64,000 bases of DNA, taken from assembly GCA_002796995.1 (NCBI GenBank), contig PEKW01000002.1, positions 505,990 through 569,989 of the forward strand. Direction: 5' to 3'. The notes under the pieces were generated by a model. That model searched no databases, was not told the origin of the DNA, and saw only the letters and a list, made by a program, of their open reading frames with translations. This document shows, one piece after another, positions 45,918 through 54,534 of this stretch (positions are counted from its first letter, which is position 1; the number at the start of each line of letters is the position of its first letter). A program made the position numbers and the translations under genes. This DNA comes from Rhizobium sp. GTDB taxonomy: Bacteria; Pseudomonadota; Alphaproteobacteria; Rhizobiales; Rhizobiaceae.

Positions 45918-45927
45918 GGGATTCTCC

Positions 45928-47235
45928 TTAAACGCCGAGCTTGTCGCGCATGCCGTACCACCAGGCGCCGAGCACGGTGAGCGGCACGCGGAAGGTCTTG
46001 CCGCCGGGGAAGGGCAGGGCGGTCAGCGACGACCAGACGTCGTAGCGGCCGGAATGGCCGGCAACGGCCTCGCCGAGGATCTTGCCGAGCAGGTGCGTCG
46101 TGGTCACGCCATGGCCGCTGTCGCCATGCGAGAAGTAGACATTGTCGGCGAGCTTGCCCATGTGCGGAATGCGGGTCAGCGTGAGCGCAAAATTGCCGCT
46201 CCAGGCGAACTCGATCTTGGTGTTGGCGAGCTGCGGGAAGGTCTTGAGCATGTTCGGGCGAATGACGCCGGTGAGGTTGGCCGGGTCCTGGCCGCCATAG
46301 CCGATGCCGCCGCCGTAGAGCAGCCGGTTGTCGGCGGTGCGGCGGTAGTAGTCGAGCACGTAATTGGCATCCTCGACGCAGTAGTTGGCGGGCAGCAGTT
46401 CCTCGATCAGCTTGGCGTCGAGCGGTTCGGTCGCCATGACTTGGCTGGAGACCGGCATCATCTTGTCGGTGATCTTCGGCAGCAGGTTGCCGAGATAGGC
46501 ATTGCCGCAGACTAGCACATATTTCGCCGTGACGCGGCCCCTGGCGGTGCGCACCACAGGATTGGCGCCCATGTCGACGCCGGTGACGCGCGACTGTTCG
46601 AAGATCTTGCCGCCGAGGCTTTCGACAGCAGCCGCCTCGCCGAGCACCAGGTTGAGCGGATGGATATGGCCGCCGAGCTTGTCGATCATGCCGCCGACAT
46701 AACGGTCGGACTTCACATATTTGCCGACCTCGGCCTTGGAGACCATTTCGAGGCCGGTATGGCCGTGCGTCTCCCAATGGGCCTTCACATGCGCCATCTC
46801 GCGCACCTGCTTGTCGGTGAAGGCGGCGAAGAAGCCGCCATCGACCAGGTCGCACTTGATGTCGTACCTGGCCACGCGCTCGCGGATGATGCGGCCACCT
46901 TCCAGCGACATTTCGCCGATGCGCTTTGCCCGCTCCGGCCCGTAACGCCGGGCGATTGTTTCGAGGTCGCGGCTGTAGCCGTTGACGATCTGGCCGCCAT
47001 TGCGGCCCGAGGCGCCGAAGCCGACGCGCTCGCCCTCGACGACGATCACCTTGTAGCCGTTCTCCGCCAGCTGCAGCGCAGCTGACACGCCGGTGAAGCC
47101 GGCGCCGATGACGCAGACATCGGCCGCGTGCTCGCCTTCGAGGCTCGGGCGCACCGTCTTGTCATTGGCCGAATGGGCATACCAGGAAGGGGCATGGCCG
47201 GGATTGGTCTCGGAAGTCCTGTTCTTGTCGCTCAT
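45928..47235 (-). CDS. puuB: Gamma-glutamylputrescine oxidoreductase-like FAD enzyme (module 2)
   Basis: A 435-residue DAO-family flavoprotein, paralogous to the gene at 2368. The ATG at 47235 (MSDKNRTSETNPGHAPSWY) lies just past the puuA stop, and the frame upstream is inside puuA. FAD motif VCVIGAGFTGVSAALQLAENG is near residues 40-60; FGASGRNGGQIVNGY and HGDSGHGVTTTHLLGKIL follow. It probably oxidises a gamma-glutamyl amine made by the ligase just upstream. Confidence 0.85.
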   Translation of the reverse strand: MSDKNRTSETNPGHAPSWYAHSANDKTVRPSLEGEHAADVCVIGAGFTGVSAALQLAENGYKVIVVEGERVGFGASGRNGGQIVNGYSRDLETIARRYGPERAKRIGEMSLEGGRIIRERVARYDIKCDLVDGGFFAAFTDKQVREMAHVKAHWETHGHTGLEMVSKAEVGKYVKSDRYVGGMIDKLGGHIHPLNLVLGEAAAVESLGGKIFEQSRVTGVDMGANPVVRTARGRVTAKYVLVCGNAYLGNLLPKITDKMMPVSSQVMATEPLDAKLIEELLPANYCVEDANYVLDYYRRTADNRLLYGGGIGYGGQDPANLTGVIRPNMLKTFPQLANTKIEFAWSGNFALTLTRIPHMGKLADNVYFSHGDSGHGVTTTHLLGKILGEAVAGHSGRYDVWSSLTALPFPGGKTFRVPLTVLGAWWYGMRDKLGV

Positions 47236-47236
47236 G

Positions 47237-48595
47237 TCACACCGTCCTGATGTAGGCGTCGTATTCGACATCGGTCACGCGCAGCGCGAATTCCGCCAGT
47301 TCCTGATGTTTGCAGGCCGCATAGAGCCCGCGATATTGCGGCCCGAGCGCCGCATAGGCGAAGCTCGACTTGGCGAAACGTTGGATCGCGTAGTCCCAGT
47401 TGGTCGGCAGCGGCTCATGGCTGATGGCGTGCTCGTCGCCGGAGATCGCCCCGCCGGGCGAGGTCTTCTCCTTCATGCCGGCCAGTGCCGCCGACAGGAT
47501 CATGGCGATGACCAGATAGGGATTGGTGTCGGCGCCGGCGACGCGATGCTCGATGCGGGTGGCGGGCTTGGAGGCGGTAATCACGCGCACGGCCGCCGAG
47601 CGGTTGTCGAAACCCCAGGACGCATAGGTCGGGGCGTGTTCCGAAGGGGTGAGCCGGCGGTAGGAGTTCTGGTGCGGGGCGAAGATCGCCATGCTCTCGC
47701 CCATGGCTTCCAGCAGCCCACCGACCGAGTGCATCAGGCGGTCCGAGGGCGCGTCCTCGCCGACATAGATATTCTTGCCGTCCTCGTCGAGCACGGAGAA
47801 ATGCACATGCATGCCGCTGCCGGCTTGCATGCCGTAGGGCTTGGCCATGAAGGTGGCGTCGAGGTCGTTGCAGCGTGCGACGCCCTTGACGATGCGCTTC
47901 AGCAGAACGGCATAGTCGGCGGCGGCGAGCGCATCCGGCACGTGGTTCAGGTTGATCTCGTACTGACCGGGGCCGTTCTCGCGCAGCGTCGTGTCGGCCG
48001 GCACGTTCTGGGCGCGCGCGGCGGCGGAGATGCCGTAGAAGACCTCCTCGAAGTCCTGCAGTTCGGAGATCGACAGAACCTGGGTCTGGCCGGTGTGCCA
48101 GCGTCCGTCGCGGGTGTTCGGCGGGCGCACCGGGTCGAGCGCTGAGCGGACCGGGTCGATCAGGTAGAATTCCAGTTCCGTCGCGACGACAGGCGTCAGC
48201 TTGAGCTTCTTGTAGCGCTCCAGTACGGCGGCGAGCACTTGGCGCGGATCGGCGTAGAAGCCTGACCCGTCCGGATTGCGCATTTCGAGCAGCACCTGCG
48301 CGGTCGGCCGCGACAGCCACGTGACGCGCGACAGCGTGCCGGGCACGGGAAAGCAGATGCCGTCCGGATCGCCGGTACCTTCGGCAAGGCCGGCGGCATT
48401 GACGTCGCGGCCCCAGACGTCGAGTGCATAGACCGAGCGCGGGATCGCCATGCCCTTGGTCAGAACGTCCAGCGCCCGTTCGCGCGGGATCCACTTGCCG
48501 CGGGGAACGCCGTTCACGTCGATGACGAAGGCTTCCAGCACTTCGATGTCGGGATTTTCGGCAAAAAAGTTTCGTGCGTAACTATCAATGTCCAT
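47237..48595 (-). CDS. puuA: Glutamine synthetase-family gamma-glutamylpolyamine ligase (module 2)
   Basis: A 452-residue GS-fold ligase, first of a puuA-puuB-aguB operon. Motifs: VVATELEFYLID, ENGPGQYEINLNHVPD, GSGMHVHFSVLDEDGKN and HRVAGADTNPYLVIAM. It is clearly a different subtype from the protein at 3671, with a short N-terminal domain containing GVPRGKWIPRERAL. It joins glutamate to an amine with ATP; putrescine is likely but not shown. Confidence 0.85.
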   Translation of the reverse strand: MDIDSYARNFFAENPDIEVLEAFVIDVNGVPRGKWIPRERALDVLTKGMAIPRSVYALDVWGRDVNAAGLAEGTGDPDGICFPVPGTLSRVTWLSRPTAQVLLEMRNPDGSGFYADPRQVLAAVLERYKKLKLTPVVATELEFYLIDPVRSALDPVRPPNTRDGRWHTGQTQVLSISELQDFEEVFYGISAAARAQNVPADTTLRENGPGQYEINLNHVPDALAAADYAVLLKRIVKGVARCNDLDATFMAKPYGMQAGSGMHVHFSVLDEDGKNIYVGEDAPSDRLMHSVGGLLEAMGESMAIFAPHQNSYRRLTPSEHAPTYASWGFDNRSAAVRVITASKPATRIEHRVAGADTNPYLVIAMILSAALAGMKEKTSPGGAISGDEHAISHEPLPTNWDYAIQRFAKSSFAYAALGPQYRGLYAACKHQELAEFALRVTDVEYDAYIRTV

Positions 48596-49023
48596 AAGGC
48601 ACCGTAAAAAAGAAGTGGTCGATTTGATCCTGGAGGCGTGAAAACACGCGCGCGCAAAGGTGCACCGCTAACGGTGGGCCGACTTCGCGTTATAGATCAG
48701 AAAGCGTACCATAACCTTGCCAGTGCCTGCGAACCCCTCGACCGGTGACGCATCGGGTGCATCGTTTGTTGTCCGGTCTGCCGCCTGCAGGGGCGGCGAA
48801 ATTGGTCGAGCGACCGAAAATACCTTAGCACCGAATTTCCGGCATTTCCAGCCTGTCGCGGCAGACAAAGTCTGGTGGGCGCTTTCGACGCGGCCGGGAG
48901 GCGGTTTCGCGCGGCCCGGACGAGCGGTTCGGAGCAGAGATGAGGGGGCCACGGAAAGAAGATACCCCCGGTCTTTTCGGACCGGGGGCAGGAGTTTCGT
49001 CTTCGGTGTCGGCCAGTCCAGCC
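48596..49023. other. 428-base spacer with a terminator at its right end
   Basis: Between the puuA start and the end of the DadA-like gene. The left 120 bases would hold the puuA promoter; I cannot point to specific boxes. Small frames in the middle have no family resemblance. The right end has the hairpin described separately. Confidence 0.4.
48950..48988 (-). terminator. Likely terminator of the DadA-like gene
   Basis: CCCCCGGTC (48965-48973) and GACCGGGGG (48980-48988) form a 9-bp stem with loop TTTTCG. On the minus strand it is followed by TATCTTCTTTCC, moderately T-rich. It lies about 35 bases after the stop of the 49024 gene. Confidence 0.6.
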
Positions 49024-50277
49024 TTACGGGTTGAAGCGCTCGGCCCGCCAGGCGGTCATGTCGATGAACGGCTTTTCACCCGTCATCGCCTCGGCGAGCA
49101 GGCGCCCGGTGACCGGACCGAGGGTGAGGCCGTGATGCGCATGGCCGAAAGCGAACCAGACGCCCTGGTGGCGCGGTGCCCTGCCGACGATCGGCATCAT
49201 GTCCGGCGTGCAGGGGCGCGCGCCCATCCACGGCTCGGCATCGAGCCGCTCGGCGAGCGGGAAGATGGTGCGGGCGACCCGTTCGGCCCGGTCCACCTGG
49301 ACCGGCGATTTCGGCGCGTCGCGGAAGGCGAATTCCGCGCCGGTGGTCAGCCGGATGCCCTTGTTCATCGGCGCGAGGAAATAGCCGCGTTCCTTGTCCA
49401 TCAGCCAGTTGTTGAGCTTGGCATTGCCGGCCGGGGCATAGTGCATGTGGTAGCCGCGCTTGACGCCGAGCAGGAATTTGTAGCCGAGCTTGCGGGTGAC
49501 TTCCTCCGACCACGGGCCGAGCGCGACGACGACGTCCTTGCCCTCGACCAGGCCTTCGCCCGTCTTGACCTGCCAACCGGCGCCGCTGGCGCGGGGGGTG
49601 AGCGTCGTCGCGTCGCCGGTGACGAAGCGGCCGCCGAGGCTTTCGAAATATTTGAGGTAAGCCGCGGTCAGCCCGTGCGGGTCAAGCACCGACCACGGGT
49701 CGTTCCACTTCAGGCCGCCGACGAAATCGCGGCTGAGATGCGGCTCGGCCTTGGCGAGTTCCGCCTTGTCGAGACGGGTGTAGCTGATGCCGTATTCGCG
49801 CACGAGACGGTCGGCTTCGGCGAATTCGACGTCACGGGCGGCATTGGTTCTGAAGGCTTCGACCCAGCCGTCCTTGCGGATCAGGTGTTCGGCGCCGGCG
49901 GCTTCGATCAGGTCCTTGTGCTCGCTGATCGAGTTCTCGATCAGCGGCGCATAGGCACGCGCGATGGCGTCGTGGCGCGACCTGTTGGAATTCCACCAGT
50001 AGCGCGACAGGAACGGCACCAGCTTCATCATCGCCTGGATGTGGTAGTGGGCGTCGATGCGGTTGTTGAGGCCGTAGCGCAGGATCAGGCCGAGATCCTG
50101 GGGAAAGCCGTAGGGCACGACGCCCTCGCGCTGGATCAGGCCGGCATTGCCGAAGGAGGTTTCTTCGCCGGCGGTGCGGCGATCGACCAGAACCACCGAC
50201 CTTCCACGACGCGCCAGGTGAATGGCAGTGGAAACGCCGATAATGCCGGCGCCGAGCACGATGGTATCTGCAGTCAT
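49024..50277 (-). CDS. D-amino-acid dehydrogenase-like FAD oxidoreductase (DadA family)
   Basis: A 417-residue DAO-superfamily flavoprotein. ATG 50277 (MTADTIVLGAGIIGVSTAIHLA) places the FAD motif GAGIIG at residues 9-14; the upstream extension lacks family character. Features of DadA include TSFGNAGLIQREGVVPYGFP and RPCTPDMMPIVGRAP. It would oxidise a D-amino acid or a related N-substituted amino acid, feeding electrons to the respiratory chain. It is a single gene near the polyamine module 2, in the same orientation but with its own terminator. Confidence 0.85.
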   Translation of the reverse strand: MTADTIVLGAGIIGVSTAIHLARRGRSVVLVDRRTAGEETSFGNAGLIQREGVVPYGFPQDLGLILRYGLNNRIDAHYHIQAMMKLVPFLSRYWWNSNRSRHDAIARAYAPLIENSISEHKDLIEAAGAEHLIRKDGWVEAFRTNAARDVEFAEADRLVREYGISYTRLDKAELAKAEPHLSRDFVGGLKWNDPWSVLDPHGLTAAYLKYFESLGGRFVTGDATTLTPRASGAGWQVKTGEGLVEGKDVVVALGPWSEEVTRKLGYKFLLGVKRGYHMHYAPAGNAKLNNWLMDKERGYFLAPMNKGIRLTTGAEFAFRDAPKSPVQVDRAERVARTIFPLAERLDAEPWMGARPCTPDMMPIVGRAPRHQGVWFAFGHAHHGLTLGPVTGRLLAEAMTGEKPFIDMTAWRAERFNP

Positions 50278-50653
50278 GGTCCTTGAATTCCGTCTGGATG
50301 AAGAAACCCGGACCATGCAATCGTGCCCCTTGTTGTGCAAACGAAAAATTGCCGCAATCGGCGATTTTCCGGGCCGCGTTGCAGAAATGTGAGGATGCGA
50401 ATCACTATGCCCGGAGCGCGATCGACCGTCGTTGCGGCTTACGGATGCGAAGGATCGGACGTATGCTACCTAGGCGCGTCGTGCCGCCGTTTTCGCTTGC
50501 CGAATGCGATGCCGCCGGGCTCGGCGAAAATGGACTGCCGCATCTTGCCGCGGTTCTGCCGCGCTGCGGTGCTTTATGATCCGAATGCCTGTATCAAGCG
50601 TAGGACGGACAAGGGTCACCGGGCTGCGTTCCGGGAGACGATGGAGAGAAGCG
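50278..50653. other. 375-base spacer, nothing definite
   Basis: Separates the DadA-like gene from the DUF454 gene, which are divergent. It must carry both promoters, but no clear boxes, repeat or RNA could be identified. Confidence 0.35.
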
Positions 50654-51016
50654 ATGCGCATCCTGTTGCTGGCGGGCGGTTGGCTGATGGTCGGGATCGG
50701 TGTGGTCGGCGTCTTCCTGCCGGTTCTGCCGACCACCCCGTTCATGATCCTCGCCGCTGCGCTGTTTGCGCGATCCTCGCCGCGCTTCGAGCAATGGCTG
50801 CTCGACCATCCACGCTACGGCCAGCCGCTGATCGACTGGCGCCGGCAGGGCGCGATCTCGCGCAATGCCAAGATCGCCTCGGTGTCGCTGATGTCGGTGA
50901 GCTATGTGATCGTCTGGTTCGCCGGGCCGCCGCAGCTCTGGCTGAAGCTTCTGATCGGCGCCATCCTCGTCGCGTGTGCCGCCTTCGTGCTCACCCGGCC
51001 CATGCCGAGCAACTGA
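50654..51016 (+). CDS. DUF454 (YbaN-family) inner-membrane protein
   Basis: A 120-residue membrane protein with three to four helices. The family signature GWLMVGIGVVGVFLPVLPTTPF (residues 9-30) and ARSSPRFEQWLLDHPRYGQPLIDW follow in order. ATG 50654 has GGAGAGAAGCG directly upstream. DUF454 proteins are widespread, with unknown function; some lie near haem/iron genes. It is convergent with the metallo-hydrolase gene. Confidence 0.85.
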   Translation: MRILLLAGGWLMVGIGVVGVFLPVLPTTPFMILAAALFARSSPRFEQWLLDHPRYGQPLIDWRRQGAISRNAKIASVSLMSVSYVIVWFAGPPQLWLKLLIGAILVACAAFVLTRPMPSN

Positions 51017-51037
51017 GGCGCGGGGCGGCCTGTTCGG

Positions 51038-52624
51038 TCAGTCGGCGAGCGCGCGGCGCAGGCGCCGGAGGATGACCGCCCGCGCCTTGTCGTCACCCGC
51101 CTTGGCCAGTTCGTCCTGCAGGTCGAGCACCAGCGATTGCAGGTCGTTGTGCCAGTCCTGGTGGCCGGGGCGGGCGGGATCGATGCGGGGCGGCCTGGCT
51201 TCAGAAATGTCGACGGCTCCGCCGGCGGTGAGCTCGAAGGCGCCGTCGATGCGCGGTACGAAGATGCACTCGGGCGGCAGGAAGCCGGCCAGACGCTGGC
51301 TGAAGGCGGCAAGCGCGCCTTCTTCGCCATGGACCAGGAAGGTCCCCGCGCGGATCGGCTGGCGGTTCTTCACCCATTCGGTGAGCTCGCGGCCGTCGGC
51401 GTGGCCGCTGTAGATGTCGAGTTCGCGGATGCGCGCCCGCACCGTGATCTCGTCGCCCTGGATACGGACGGTCGGGGCGCCGTCCTTGAGGATCCGGCCG
51501 AGCGTGCCGGAGGCCTGGTAGCCGACCAGAAGCACGGTGGCTTCCTCGCGCCACAGCCAGTTCTTCAGCCGGTGGCGAATGCGGCCGGCCTCGCACATGC
51601 CCGACGCGGCGATGACGATGTGGAAGCCGCGCATGTTGTCGATCGCCTTCGACTGTTCGACCGTCTCGGTGAAGCGGACATTGTGCGCTTCCATCGCCTC
51701 GGCCAGCAGCCTGCCGTTTTCCAGTTCGCGGGCGTGGCGGCGGAAGATCTCGCTGGCACGGGTGGCCAGCGGTGAATCGATGACGATCGGGCAGGTCTCG
51801 ATCGCCCCGCTGCGCATCAGCTGGACGAGGTCGGCCAGCAGTTCCTGGGTGCGTTCGACGGCAAAGGACGGGATGAGCAGCGCGCCGTTGGCATTGGACG
51901 CCATGCGCACTTCCGCCTCCAGCGCATGGCGCCGGGCCCGCTCGTCGACGATCTCGCGATCGGTGTCGCCATAGGTGCTCTCGCAGATCACATAGTCGAA
52001 ATCCTGCGGTGCCTCCGGATCGTATTGCAGGAGCTTGTGGCTCGGCCCGATATCGCCGGAGAACATCAGCCGCAGCACCTTGTCGCGCGTCTCGATCTCC
52101 ATCTCGACCGAGGCGGATCCGAGCAGGTGGCCGGCATTCCAGAAGCGGAAGCGCAGCCCCGGCACCGCCTGCTGCCAGCTCTCGAGCGGCACGCTGCGCA
52201 TCATCGTCACCGCACGGGCGGCGTCCGCCGCATCGTAGATCGGCTCGACGATGTCGCGGCCGCGGCGCTGGTTGCGCCGGTTGAGCTGGTCGACTTCGCT
52301 CTCCTGGATATGCGCCGAATCCGGCAGCATGACCGAGCACAGATCGACGGTGCCCCGCGTGGCGAAGATCGGCCCGTCCAAGCCGGCCTTGGCGAGCTTG
52401 GGCAAAAGGCCCGAATGGTCGATATGCGCATGGGTCAGGATGACCGCGTCGACCTCGGAGGCGACGAAGGGAAATTCGCGGTAGTTCAGTTCCTTCTCGC
52501 TCTTCGAACCCTGGAACATGCCGCAATCGACCAGCACCTTCGCGGAACCCAGATCGACGAGAAAACACGACCCCGTCACCGTACCGGCGGCGCCATGGAA
52601 ACGAAGGACGGGATGGTGGGGCAT
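51038..52624 (-). CDS. MBL-fold beta-CASP metallo-hydrolase (RNA-specificity type)
   Basis: A 528-residue beta-CASP nuclease-like protein. The metallo-beta-lactamase zinc motif HAHIDH is at residues 65-70; GHLLGSASVEME and SGDIGPSHKLL follow. The beta-CASP and RMMBL segments include IPSFAVERTQELL, ASGMCEAGRIRHRLKNWL and IYSGHADGRELTEW. Family members cleave RNA or act in 3' processing, though the substrate of this bacterial group is not defined. Length is slightly longer than usual because of a C-terminal extension of about 70 residues. Confidence 0.88.
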   Translation of the reverse strand: MPHHPVLRFHGAAGTVTGSCFLVDLGSAKVLVDCGMFQGSKSEKELNYREFPFVASEVDAVILTHAHIDHSGLLPKLAKAGLDGPIFATRGTVDLCSVMLPDSAHIQESEVDQLNRRNQRRGRDIVEPIYDAADAARAVTMMRSVPLESWQQAVPGLRFRFWNAGHLLGSASVEMEIETRDKVLRLMFSGDIGPSHKLLQYDPEAPQDFDYVICESTYGDTDREIVDERARRHALEAEVRMASNANGALLIPSFAVERTQELLADLVQLMRSGAIETCPIVIDSPLATRASEIFRRHARELENGRLLAEAMEAHNVRFTETVEQSKAIDNMRGFHIVIAASGMCEAGRIRHRLKNWLWREEATVLLVGYQASGTLGRILKDGAPTVRIQGDEITVRARIRELDIYSGHADGRELTEWVKNRQPIRAGTFLVHGEEGALAAFSQRLAGFLPPECIFVPRIDGAFELTAGGAVDISEARPPRIDPARPGHQDWHNDLQSLVLDLQDELAKAGDDKARAVILRRLRRALAD

Positions 52625-52745
52625 GGGGCTGGTCCTGATCTGTCTGCGGCTGTCTCCGGACAGTGTCCGGCATGGGCGTCCACCACGGGTGCGCCGCAGA
52701 GGAACCTATATCTGTTTGAAGCCCGACGCCAAATCGGCAGCCGGA

Positions 52746-53468
52746 TCAGTTGCCGGCACGCCGTTCCATGATCATGCGGATGATGTCGAAATCCAGTTCC
52801 TCGTCGACATCGATCGAGCGGTCGCGCGGCATGACGTAGAGCTTCGTGTCGGGATAGAAGATGCCCGGGTCCACCTTCAGCGCTTCGCGCTTCCAGCCGT
52901 AGACCGAACCGTTCATGTCGAAGCATTCGGGGCTGTCCTGACGGCGCAGCACCGGGTCGGGAAGCTGTTTGCTCAGCGAAATGCTGCCGTCCTTGGCCCG
53001 TTCCAGAAGGTTGAAATAAGGCGAGCGATGCGCCGGGTAACCCGTGAGAACGCAGCTGCATCCGGTTTCCGTCAAGATATCGGCGCAGGCCTTGATGTCT
53101 TCGGGAAAGCGCAGGGGCGAGGTGGCGTCGAGATCGATGAGATAGTCGGCTTCGTAGCCGAGCTGGCGTTCGACTTCACCGAGCGCGTGGAGGATGGCCG
53201 GCAGCTTTCCTGATTCGTCGGTAGCCAGCTCGTCCGGACGCCGGATCAGGATGTCGGCACCGTACTGACCGGCGACCTCGAGGATCTCGGGGCTGTCGCT
53301 GCTGACGGCCACCGCCTCGAAAAGACCGGTGGCCTTTGCCTGGGCGATGGTGTGCGCGATCAACGGCTTGTCGATCAGCATGCGGATATTCTTGCCCGGC
53401 ACACCTTTCGAGCCGCCGCGCGCGCAGATCGTGCAGACGAATTTGGGGGATGAAGCTGTGCTTGTCAT
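52746..53468 (-). CDS. CMP-nonulosonate cytidylyltransferase (NeuA/LegF type)
   Basis: A 240-residue cytidylyltransferase that activates a nonulosonic acid with CTP to CMP-sugar. The N-terminal CTP-binding motif ARGGSKGVPGKNIRML is at residues 16-31, and YLIDLDATSPLRFPEDI carries the metal-binding aspartate. The C-terminus (DRSIDVDEELDFDIIRMIM) is also typical. It resembles NeuA/LegF/PseF; the exact sugar is not readable. It is last in the operon, 91 bases after the SGNH gene. Confidence 0.9.
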   Translation of the reverse strand: MTSTASSPKFVCTICARGGSKGVPGKNIRMLIDKPLIAHTIAQAKATGLFEAVAVSSDSPEILEVAGQYGADILIRRPDELATDESGKLPAILHALGEVERQLGYEADYLIDLDATSPLRFPEDIKACADILTETGCSCVLTGYPAHRSPYFNLLERAKDGSISLSKQLPDPVLRRQDSPECFDMNGSVYGWKREALKVDPGIFYPDTKLYVMPRDRSIDVDEELDFDIIRMIMERRAGN

Positions 53469-53559
53469 GGCAGTAAGATCCTATCGAAACGATATGCGGA
53501 AAGTGACTTGATCCGTCCGGGGCAACCAAGGGCAATGGATCGCCCTCGGTGAACGGTGA

Positions 53560-54534
53560 TCAGGCGATCACCTGCTTGATCCAGGCGTCGGCCAGGAGCT
53601 CATGGCCGACCGGCGAAAGGTGCATGCCGTCCTTGTTGAGCGTCCGCACCACATTGTTCTGCCACATGAGCCGGTCGACATCCAAGACATTGGCGCCGAC
53701 CTGCAATGCTGTATCCATCATGGCCAGATTGTAGGTGGTGAAATTGTGACAGACGCCCGGTGTCGCCGGCCAGAACTTCCAGGGGACGACGATGACCGTG
53801 GTGAAGGTCAGGCTGGCCGCACCGGCGTCCTGCGCGATCGAGGCGATGCGATGCAGATTGGCGCGGTATTGGTCTACTGGAACATACGAGAAGCCGGGAA
53901 AAGCCTGAATGAGCGCAGCCCTGTAGGTGCGGCTGAAGGACAATATCTTTTCGCTGATTTCAGTAGGCAGAAGGCCGATCGCAAGGCGCTGATTGTCCAT
54001 GAACATTCGTACCGCGCAATCGTTGAGACCCAGGTGGATGATTACATGAGCACCTGAAAGAACGTCTGGATTCTGCTCCAGCAGCATTACGGCGTCATGG
54101 GTGGTGAAATACCGCTGGCAGTGTGTCCATACCTGAACTTTGTTCGCTGCTTCGCCCTGCAGTTTGGACAGGATCAAACCTGGATAAGTGCCATCCAGCG
54201 AGTGCGGAAAATTGTCTTTCTCATCCACCCGAGGCAATGCCAGGGAGTCGCCCAGGATGGCCACACGGGTCGTTGGTGTCTTCGACCCCTTCTCGATGAG
54301 CGCGTTTCGGCTACGCTCCGCTTCGTCGCTTATGCTTTTCAGATTCGCGTCTATGCGCCGCTTAAGGGCTACGGTGGGAGTGCACCTGATCAACAGTGTT
54401 CGACACAGGTCGAACCACCGGACGGCCTCGTCGAGATCATCTTTCTTCGCCGCTGCGTGCGCAGCATCGATAGCAAGGGCGATCGTGTCCGGATATTGCA
54501 AATCCGCAAAATTCGGTCGCGTCATCTCGTTCAT
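53560..54534 (-). CDS. SGNH/GDSL-type hydrolase in the nonulosonate operon
   Basis: A 324-residue soluble hydrolase-like protein. ATG 54534 overlaps the aminotransferase stop by 4 bases. The catalytic GDS is at residues 95-97 (AILGDSLALP), the block III asparagine in IIHLGLND, and the D-x-x-H pair in DGMHLSPVGHELLAD near the C-terminus. No signal peptide is visible. The N-terminal 85 residues are helical and unassigned. SGNH enzymes commonly add or remove O-acetyl groups, so a role in sugar acylation or release is plausible. Confidence 0.78.
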   Translation of the reverse strand: MNEMTRPNFADLQYPDTIALAIDAAHAAAKKDDLDEAVRWFDLCRTLLIRCTPTVALKRRIDANLKSISDEAERSRNALIEKGSKTPTTRVAILGDSLALPRVDEKDNFPHSLDGTYPGLILSKLQGEAANKVQVWTHCQRYFTTHDAVMLLEQNPDVLSGAHVIIHLGLNDCAVRMFMDNQRLAIGLLPTEISEKILSFSRTYRAALIQAFPGFSYVPVDQYRANLHRIASIAQDAGAASLTFTTVIVVPWKFWPATPGVCHNFTTYNLAMMDTALQVGANVLDVDRLMWQNNVVRTLNKDGMHLSPVGHELLADAWIKQVIA

